A stretch of DNA of 64,000 bases from Scolanthus callimorphus. Its lineage: Eukaryota > Cnidaria > Anthozoa > Actiniaria > Edwardsiidae. The DNA is taken from the NCBI GenBank assembly GCA_033964015.1, contig CM066912.1, positions 14,853,399-14,917,398 of the forward strand, read 5' to 3'. Both the position numbers and the translations under genes were made by a program. Of this stretch, positions 56,480 to 64,000 are shown piece after piece. The notes below the pieces were generated by a model. That model saw only the letters and a list, made by a program, of their open reading frames with translations. It ran no database searches and was not told where the DNA came from. Position 1 is the stretch's first letter. Each line of letters starts with the position of its first letter.

Positions 56480-56735
56480 TGGGATATCCCTTACAAAACA
56501 GAAATATATTTTGCATACATATGTCAAATATATTTCAAAAGATATGTCACATATATGACCGCATATATGTCAAATATATGCGAAATTTATATGTGGCATA
56601 TATGTAAAAGATATGTCACATATCGGAATTTGGCCCAATTTTGGCACATAGGTTAAATATATTTCACATATTGTGTATGTGGCACATATACTTGGAATAT
56701 ATGTTTTATATATATGTGTGTTTTTTCGCAGTCAC
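56480..56735. repeat. CATATATG cluster with CCCTTACAAAACAG end
   Basis: Repeats of ATATGTCACATATATG and CATATATGTCAAATATATG. Left terminus CCCTTACAAAACAGAAATAT. Confidence 0.75.
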
Positions 56736-59249
56736 TTCCAACAAAGTGCTCGATACCGGTGGCAGAGCTTTAGTACAAGCTTTTAGGGAAAATCAAAACA
56801 TACAGGCTGGGTGGTTCGATAGGCCTTTTTCGTAAGGTTCTGGGAACCCACTCGTCAGAAGTGTTTTATTCATATCCTATCGCAGTATTTAAACACTTTT
56901 GTTTGTTTAGCCGTTGCGCTGTAGCGCCTTTTCCCGGTTCCGACCTGCTGACACGAGTTCGTTACGCTTATTTAGGGAGCATGTTTTATATATATCTACC
57001 AAATCAATTCCCTGTGTCTTCTTGGTAAGCTTCGAGGGTCAATCGGAACTGCATGTTCTTCCTTTAAGCAACGTGATTTGCGTATATATTGAGCATCAGA
57101 GTTATACTCTAAACCCCTCATTCAAGGAAAATATAAAATAAAGCTTTTAACATGTTTAGAATAGAAATTACACTACACTGAAGCCAAGGAAATTATTGAA
57201 GAGCAAGGGCGATACCATTTAACTACTTTTTATCTGTATCATTAAATTATTAAACAATAAATACCTTTATACACGTTTTTACGAGGCTGAAAGCCAAATG
57301 TTGAATTAACGCGACACTTAAAAAAGTTGCTGGTCGTCGTCTCCTGAGCCTTATAAAGCCATTGAATCCCGCTACGCTGTTAAAAGTATATAGTTATGCT
57401 GAGAAAAAAAAAATAGTCAAACATGAAATAACCCCAATAACAAACTACACCGCAGTCTGTGTAAGAAAGATTTATAAAACCTGCACAACAACCAGTGATT
57501 GGGCAACTTTTGACTTGGAAAATATAACTTTCGAGCGAATAAAAAGCTATGGATATTTGCCATGTTTTTGTACGGTTTTGTAATAATCCGAGCAACGCAG
57601 CCATTTCAGTTTTCTTTTAATAGGTGAACCTGTCGAAAATTACTTTGTAAAAATGTAATGTAAAAAATCCAATTAGTTCCCGATTGTTTATTGTCACACC
57701 ACTAAAACCCAGAACATAGCCGCGACATGTAGTTTGCGTGATATTCCAAGGACGTTCTTTTATAAAACATAATAAAAGAAAACACTAGTTTCTAGGCATA
57801 TAGAGTATCATGAGCTGATGATTAGTTCTCAGAGGTTTACAGCTAAAACTTTCTATAAACCGGAAACGCATGATATGGCAGTTTCTTTCCTTGGAGCTGT
57901 GAAGTGTCGAAATCAGCTACAGCGCGCATTTAATTATAAACTGATGCGCGGAAATCGCGGTAGCAGAAACCATACAAATGTAGCCTTTATCAATCGAATA
58001 TGGCAAACCCTTACTATCCATTTTTGAGGGGAATATTCAACACAGTTGAAAGGTAAGAAAGTAAGTTCATTTAAATGATCGAATTTGCGAGCGTAAGTAA
58101 TAAGCTCATGCGGAACGCGAGTTCAAATAACACTAGACACTAGCGAGTTTATCGACAACAATATAGTGTACTCTTATACCCAATAAACATGACAAAAGGC
58201 AACTAATCTTCTAGTTACGAATGTTAGAAGTAAACTTAATTGGACAAAAGGCCAGTTTAATAAAGTAGTACAATGGTTTGCTTCAGTTCATTGACTACTA
58301 GTAACAGAGCCGCCGGTTCGAGAGAGCCGCCGGTAAATATACGCAGATCGTGCAGGAAGGGATATACAATGCTTGAAATGAGGTGAATAAAACAGTCTTA
58401 CATGTAAACGAACTGCATTTTAAAGATTATGGTTTTTTTTCTTGCAATATTACGGCCCATAGTGTAACTTCTAGTGGTAGTTTATCCCGGCACAACAAGA
58501 CACGTTACAGCCCCGCGCTGTTACTCACCTCAACAAAGAAGTAATACCTTAATGCTTTTCATCGGTAGTACCCTCAAGAAAACGCCAGAAAACAATTATG
58601 TACTAGGACGATGATCAACTGAGTGTTTTCAGGGCATCACATTTGAAAGAAATAATGCCGTATTCAAGAGAGCTCCAGCAACCATGATTCCGTGTATAAC
58701 GTTTAAACGAAATAAGAGCCACGAGCGTTAACGAATTTAATTGAATGCGCCTTTTATGGAGCCAATCAGATGCGAGATGGAGTCGGCCCAGGTTCCGCTC
58801 GAGCATATCACTCTAATCATCTACTTTAGCTTTTATTAAGTTCATTGCAATGCGGCGCAGGATTCTAGCAGATTCTAGTTTTTTAAAAATCAAAATGAAA
58901 ATTATTTTTGAATAACGGCATGAAAAAGAAATGGTTTCGAGAAATAATCATCATAATATAATCATCTGTCCACACTGGTGCCATTGACCGCCGTACTTCT
59001 TAGGGGTTAAAACCGGCGCTTTGCAATTTCGTGTTTTTTTTTAATAAATCGACAAAATGTGTGCGATTATATCAGATAATACGCCAGAATGAATTGTTAC
59101 CTTATCAAATAGAAGTAGTTTCAAGAAATAATTTGAGAAGCAGTTTGTTAATTTTTCTTTTTGCTTGAAAAAAAAAACGCATTAGTATTTTCACATCATC
59201 TGTTCACGTATATGAAATTTTAAAACTTCTCTTGTTTATGCTTATAGAA

Positions 59250-59455
59250 ATCTGCCTACATCTGACATATATGTTTTCTATAAGTGACATATATATGACC
59301 CCATTATAAATCTTGCCCTACCTTTTGCATATATGCTTCATATATGTGGCCCAATGTATGTGAAATATATGTCAGTAGCAAAATATATGTAGCATATATG
59401 TGACATATAACAGAATATATGAAGAATATATGCAAAATATATTTCTGTTTTGTAA
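59250..59455. repeat. CATATATG cluster with CTGTTTTGTAAGGG end
   Basis: Repeats of CATATATGTGACATAT. The right terminus is the reverse complement of the left terminus at 56484. Confidence 0.75.
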
Positions 59456-60054
59456 GGGATTTCAAAACATAATTTCGAAAATTGACTGTGATACAGCTGT
59501 ATGTTAAGTCACAATCATGAACAAAGGGAAGGGAAGAAATACTTGGCCAAATGTGAATGAAACTTGTTTTAGCAGGCTTTTGGAGATGTTCTGTGAGTGA
59601 TAAACTGCAAAAATATTAAATATTTGATGGAAACAACATTAAAGTTAGCTCGAGTTTGAGGAAGTTCTTAAAACTTTGTTTCTTAACGTGATATTCTAGC
59701 ACCAACAGTCAATTTTCAAAACTTTGAGATATCAAATAATTTGTGGTGCTCTTTGTCAAGCATGCAACTGATTCTGTTGGGCTACCCGTATATGCATGTA
59801 AGCTTTATAGAACTATATTTCCAGGTCCTTGTGATGAATAGGGACAACAATTTATTTTGCTTGGTGTCCCACCATTCTGTGAATTCCATGACCTTCTCAT
59901 CACATTTGGAAATAATTTCACTTGTGAGTTTTTCCAAATTAAAGCTCTAAATGCAGCTTTGATTCTTTGCTTAAAACTCACTTGTGCAATACAAAAAATG
60001 ACACCAAAGAGATATGATTTTAACATACTGTAGACTAATAACATTATTTCTTAC

Positions 60055-60637
60055 CTTGGGAATCTTCACATCGGGGAAGTGTTCATGAAATATGCTGTAG
60101 AAGCTGGAGAGACTCACTGATGTTGTTTTGAATGTTTCATTCTCCTCAACCATTTGCTTGTATATAGATAGAATGGTGAAGCATGAGGGCAGGTGGATTG
60201 TCTTGTTATCTGGTTGATGTTGACCAACACATGTTATGAAAAACTGTAGCCAAGCAATGCACTCCTTTGTTTTCTCTCTTAGTTTGGACTTGCCCTTGTT
60301 TCCATGCTCAACAACAAAAGTACCATTTTTGTACTTATCTAATAGTTGGTTAAATGTTTTCTTCTTTATGTCATGTGCAAGTAACCAAGCTTCTCTGCAA
60401 ACTTTCTTGCCTTGATGATAAACTCAATTGAGTGATGCCCTTCACTGTCATTACAGTGCTTTGAGATGTAATCTAGGAGATAATTTCGTTTTTCTGTTTG
60501 AGACAGCTGCTTGATGACTATTTCTGTGTGCTCTACATCTTCTACTGACAACTTCCTCAAGCACTTTTTAGGGCAGCATGTCACAGACAAAAGCCAAAGT
60601 ATGGTGCCATCATCTCTTGGTTGTTTAACAGAGCACC
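60055..60637 (-). CDS. DUF7869-type gene, upstream exon (frameshifted)
   Basis: Acceptor CTGTTCAACAG, donor CCCAAG|GTAAGA. The first frame reads DDGTILWLLSVTCCPKKCLR, then IVIKQLSQTEKRNYLLDYIS. The second, after a missing base near 60408, reads KKVCREAWLLAHDIKKKTFN, FVVEHGNKGKSKLREKT, CIAWLQFFITCVGQHQPDNK and SSFYSIFHEHFPDVKIPK. The C-REAWLL--DI block, the RHGN(K/R) segment and F----FP-VKI- are the conserved N-terminal half of the DUF7869 proteins. Exons further 5' must exist but were not located between here and the DBF4-like gene. Confidence 0.75.
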
Positions 60638-61012
60638 CTGTTGAACAGGAATTTCATAGATAATGAAAATGAAATTGAAACTGATGCCATCCTTATTGAA
60701 ATAATAATTGTCTATAGCTTAACTGATGCGGTCAAATAAAATGTCTATTCCTGTGTGCAGACTGTGATTTATTTAACACAATACCACAAGTGTTGTAAGG
60801 GATTTTATCTGTAAAATGGAAGAAACTAATAATGTATAAGGAGATTATGTAAACATAATTTCATCGCCTCTGCAGAAACTCATTCAAGTGAAAAGATGAA
60901 GCCCCAAGACACAGAATGCGAAGTGTTCAGAATTCCAAAAAATGTTTTTTGGGATTTAGCTTAACCTGAACACACCTTTTTGTGTGGAGAGAGCCCCTTG
61001 GATCACCCCTAC
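60638..61012. other. Upstream of DUF7869-type exon, nothing recognised
   Basis: No exon or repeat is supported. Confidence 0.35.
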
Positions 61013-61631
61013 TACCAGCGTTCCAGGGTGAAGTTTCCGTGTTTTCGAACCAAGTTTGAAGTCATATTTGCCTTTGAGGACAGTGATTCTAGTCTTTGTC
61101 TGTTTCTTGCTGAAACTTCACCCTAGCCAACAAGGTTTTGCTGCATACTCTTAAGCCTGGTGCACACTTGCGACATAACAACATAAGAAAAATGTCACGC
61201 AAACAAAATTTAGTGGTTTCAAGAAGTTGAAGTCGACAAAAAATAACATAAGATTGCTTTGCTGAAGTAATCTAATGAAGATCCATGGAAAATATAGATT
61301 TTTTCAATTTTTTCCCGTGCTTTTTTCGTTGCAACATAACGTCCTTATGTCGTTATGTCGTTATGTCGCTAGTGTGCACCAGGCTTAAGCCAATCACAAC
61401 CGAGATAATGGCATGAATGAATAATAATACGATGAAGGCACTTATTCATCATTCAATGATAAGAGGTCCGAAGCTCCGCCTTTGGGACTGACGTTTTTGA
61501 TTGATAGAACTGAGAATCCTAGTGAGTGTTCCCGACTAGAATCACTGAGGCAAAACGAGCTACCATCGAAATAACCCAAATACGACGAAACTCGGTTCGA
61601 AACACGGAAACTTCACCCTGGGACCAGGGTA
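61013..61631. mobile_element. Foldback MITE, host of a nested element
   Basis: CCAGGGTGAAGTTTCCGTGT and ACACGGAAACTTCACCCTGG are inverted ends with TTCGAACC continuing the match. It contains a complete TTAA-flanked element at 61151-61388. Confidence 0.78.
61151..61388. mobile_element. piggyBac-like MITE nested in another MITE
   Basis: TTAA at 61151-61154 and 61385-61388 flanks inverted ends GCCTGGTGCACACT and AGTGTGCACCAGGC, extending into GCGACATAAC repeats. TTAA duplication is the piggyBac hallmark. The nesting gives relative age: this insertion is younger. Confidence 0.82.
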
Positions 61632-61708
61632 CACCTCTAGAAACTGTTTAAGAGCAAATAAAAAAGTAAATCTGTATATAGACGGACATACCTCGACTTA
61701 TCTCGCAC

Positions 61709-62000
61709 GTTTCACCTTTCTTGCAGCGGTTTCGACCGCCATCTTGGAGTTAAATAATCTGCTGACCATTCCCAATGAAGGCTCATACCGGTACCCATGA
61801 ACCCACGAGGGGGGAAAAAATAGACATAAAAACCTCGAACTTATAGACTAACATTTTGAATTGATGTGTTTATTTCTTGTTCGATAAATATCTGAGCCGC
61901 TACGCTCTGAAACGCCATGTTTCTCACATGCGAGGTCCTCGTCTCGTCAGCAGATGATATAATTCCAAGATGGCGGTCGAAAGAGCGGCGAAGTGAAACT
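61709..62000. mobile_element. Foldback element with CGCCATCTTGG motif
   Basis: Arms GTTTCACCTTTCTTGCAGCG ...GACCGCCATCTTGGAG... AATCTGCTGAC and the reverse complement GTCAGCAGATGATATAATTC CAAGATGGCGGTCGAAAG... GTGAAAC. Confidence 0.72.
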
Positions 62001-62263
62001 GCATGTAAAGTTAACTTACTTAAGTTAAAGTAAGTAACTTAAGTAACAAATTTACTACTTTTCTTTTGCTACCTATTAGCAATTTTAAGGGGTGGACCAT
62101 GGACCAGGTGTCCATCTTTTGTACTCTCCCTCCTTGCTTAAGTTTTTGATAGAGCTAAAAATCCCTCTAAGCCAAATGTACTACCCCTAAGTACCGGCCT
62201 TGAAGATTGCCTTCCTGCACTGTAAGAACCGGTGTATTATTCACAAGGTGCGTCACAGGGCGT

Positions 62264-62630
62264 GTCTATTTTGCAGGTAGCAGCTAGCAAAACCCAATAA
62301 CAATGAGCTAAAACTTTTCAGAGATTCGGATATTGTTTTAATGCAAAAAATCCGACAAAACACAGGTTGACTTCTTGGCTGGAAAAACAATCCCATTATT
62401 TCCCCCCGCCGAAACAAGTCCAAGCAATTATGCTATGTTTAGGCTTGAATATGAATTACTGTGGGAAAGTTAAGCTTGCTTGTGATTGGCTACTTTTATT
62501 TTGTCTCAAAACTCAGCTCTGGGATCGATTTCTGCGTAAACAACTCGAATCTCTGAAAATTAATGGCTTAATTTTATTGGGTTTTGTAAAAAAAAACTGC
62601 TACCTGCTACCTGCAACCTGCAAAATAGAC
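62264..62630. mobile_element. Foldback element with GTCTATTTTGCAGGT ends
   Basis: GTCTATTTTGCAGGTAGCAG and TGCAACCTGCAAAATAGAC are inverted ends. AAAACCCAATAA and CAGAGATTCG pair internally. Confidence 0.72.
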
Positions 62631-62699
62631 ATGCCATGGATCACAAGCTTCTTTTGTTTGGATGGTAGAACAAAACATGTTAAAAACAGAACTGAACGT

Positions 62700-63015
62700 T
62701 ATTACACCTTGGGGTGCTTTCCATTTACCAAAAAATTTAGGTTAGTGTTTCCAGTAATTCCTGTGTTCAAATGGAACGGTTCAAACCGAAAAGTCATGTG
62801 AGGGTCTCAACTGAGAATTGAGACAGGACGGAGTGCTTTCCATTTATCACACATTTTTTATATCAAATGGAAAGCGTGTTTCCGGGGGAAAACCGGGAAG
62901 ATGTCAAATGGAAAGTGTTTTCCAAAAATTATCGAAATTACCGGTTTCTTGGACAAGCTTTCCATTTGATTTCTCACATGTCATACCAAAAATGTTTGGT
63001 AAATGGAAAGCAACC
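62700..63015. repeat. GGAAAGC/TTTCCATTT-rich repeat
   Basis: TGCTTTCCATTTA and its reverse complement TAAATGGAAAGC recur at least six times, in alternating orientation. It is probably a degenerate foldback element. Confidence 0.55.
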
Positions 63016-63529
63016 CCGGGTTCCCTCAAATCAGACACCATCTTGGAAGTTAAAACTGCTAATAACTGAGCTGTAAAGATACACAGGGTACTCAAACAGA
63101 TGTAGTCCTTTTGCCCATCCGTCATTTAGACAGCATATAACACTATATAGTGTACCATGCTTGCAGGCATATGCTGTTTTTATCGTAGTGATTGTGGCAG
63201 CCATCTTGGATTCAGTGACAAAAGGCATGCACTTTCATAATACCACCTGAACCAAAGGCATTCCACATAACTCAACAAAAAAACTGAAAAACCCATACAG
63301 ACTCTGGTCAGGGTGGTTGTTAAATATTATTTTAAAAAAAATGAATTAAATACCAAGCGATACAGTTTGGTCGATTCACATACCATTGAGTTCTATAACA
63401 CACTGCATTTGATGGTTATCCTGTGTATCTTTATGCTTTGGTCATGTGATTTTAAATGTTTATGTAACTGCAATAGAAAGTATTTTAATGCATGCCTACA
63501 TCAGTGGCTAAACGCCGATATCAGTGTGG
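63016..63529. other. 3' flank of DBF4-like gene
   Basis: At 63163-63212 is a GCTGTTTTTATCG ...GCCATCTTGGAT sequence resembling the tip of the Mutator-like TIR at 1755-1820. Nothing else stands out. Confidence 0.4.
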
Positions 63530-64000
63530 CTAAACGTTCTTATGCCTATCTTTAACTCGTTGGACAAAATCAGATAAACTGCCTCCTTGCTTAATCAGCT
63601 TGTCTAATACTTCATATCTAGAACTATCATTGGCATTGCTTCTGTGTAGGGATGAATTCAGATGTGAATTAAGTGCTTCTTTGTAGTTAATGTTGCACAA
63701 GCTACACCAATGAAGTCTTGCAGTTTCTTGTTTTTTTTTTGTATCCTTGGGTTTGGTTCCTTGTTCTTTGAAAGTTAATTTCCTTTTTATACCACTCATT
63801 AAAAGGACTGCTTGGAATAGGGGACATAAAGTTCATGTATGGAAACCGTGAAAAGTCCTTGTGAATGGGTCTGTGTAAGTTTGACTGATCCTCTACTTTT
63901 ATGTATGGTTTTTGTAGTCTTTGGCAGAATTTCATTTGATTATTTGCTTTTGGACACTGTTTCTTGGAAAACACTCTTGTACATGAAATATTTGAAGCAT
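63530..64000 (-). CDS. DBF4: DBF4 homologue, 3' exon (CDC7 kinase regulatory subunit)
   Basis: The minus strand is open to the window edge and ends at TAG (63530-63532). In one frame it encodes RLQKPYIKVEDQSNLHRPIH, then FSRFPYMNFMSPIPSSPFNE. This matches DBF4 motif M, the CDC7-binding segment (K-E----RP ... FP---- ... PF). In the next frame it encodes LHWCSLCNINYKEALNSHLN, then SLHRSNANDSSRYEVLDKLI, the DBF4-type CCHH zinc finger (motif C). The two frames are bridged by an A10 run at about 63731-63740, where a one-base length change restores continuity. DBF4 activates CDC7 to phosphorylate MCM proteins at S-phase onset. The C-terminal tail after motif C is short. The N-terminal BRCT-like part lies outside the window. 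Confidence 0.75.

Larger units (their letters stand above)
56306..60054. other. Large intron of DUF7869-type gene
   Basis: About 3.7 kb of AT-rich intron with two CATATATG clusters (56480-56735 and 59250-59455). The first starts CCCTTACAAAACAGAAATAT and the second ends ATATTTCTGTTTTGTAAGGG, exact inverted termini. I found no further exon or RNA gene. Confidence 0.5.

Noticed and set aside
1..64000. tRNA, rRNA or microRNA genes
   Set aside because: I saw no convincing A/B boxes with a cloverleaf, no rRNA-like conserved blocks, and the many hairpins are explained by MITEs.

Overview
This window is animal nuclear DNA. It is AT-rich and dense in introns and transposons, with GT/AG introns, short exons, many terminal-inverted-repeat elements and no bacterial-style operons. 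The protein families present suggest a cnidarian, most likely an anthozoan such as a stony coral: P2X7-C-tail zinc domains, CACTA-derived transposase genes, DUF7869-type genes, Ngaro retrotransposons and BEN/TRAF fragments. That assignment is inference from family content. I saw no rRNA, tRNA or CRISPR array.

Layout. From 0.9 to 13.2 kb, minus strand, lies a CACTA (EnSpm)-transposase-like multi-exon gene that runs off the left edge. One intron carries a 1.6-kb Mutator-like element with perfect 10-bp target duplications and a helicase fragment inside. Its putative first coding exon is split by a 7.2-kb Ngaro-type tyrosine-recombinase retrotransposon (6037-13204) carrying SGNH-hydrolase, Gag, RT, RNase H and YR genes. 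From 14.6 to 19.8 kb is a second element with the same A1-B1A2-B2 split direct repeats but no recognisable genes, so it looks like a non-autonomous relative. From 20.5 to 28.6 kb, plus strand, is a gene with a Tudor-like first exon, an array of nine tandemly duplicated 60-68 bp cassette exons, a short helical exon and a BEN-like exon. From 29 to 39 kb there are no confident genes, but foldback elements, a 44-46 bp minisatellite and a Harbinger-like MITE. At 39.7-40.4 kb, minus strand, is a two-exon P2X7-intracellular-domain gene. From 41.8 to 47.4 kb is a tandem array of 2.3-2.8 kb units, and at 47.6 kb a TRAF-type zinc-finger exon. From 51.6 to 60.6 kb, minus strand, is a seven-exon DUF7869-type gene, with a hAT-like MITE inserted exactly at one splice acceptor. 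At the right edge, minus strand, is the 3' end of a DBF4 homologue.

A general caution. Almost every recognisable coding exon is broken by one-base shifts, nearly always a missing base. Paired repeat copies also differ mostly by one- or two-base indels rather than substitutions. This looks more like uncorrected consensus errors than independent decay of unrelated genes, so calls of pseudogene are provisional and single-ORF coordinates under-represent the genes.
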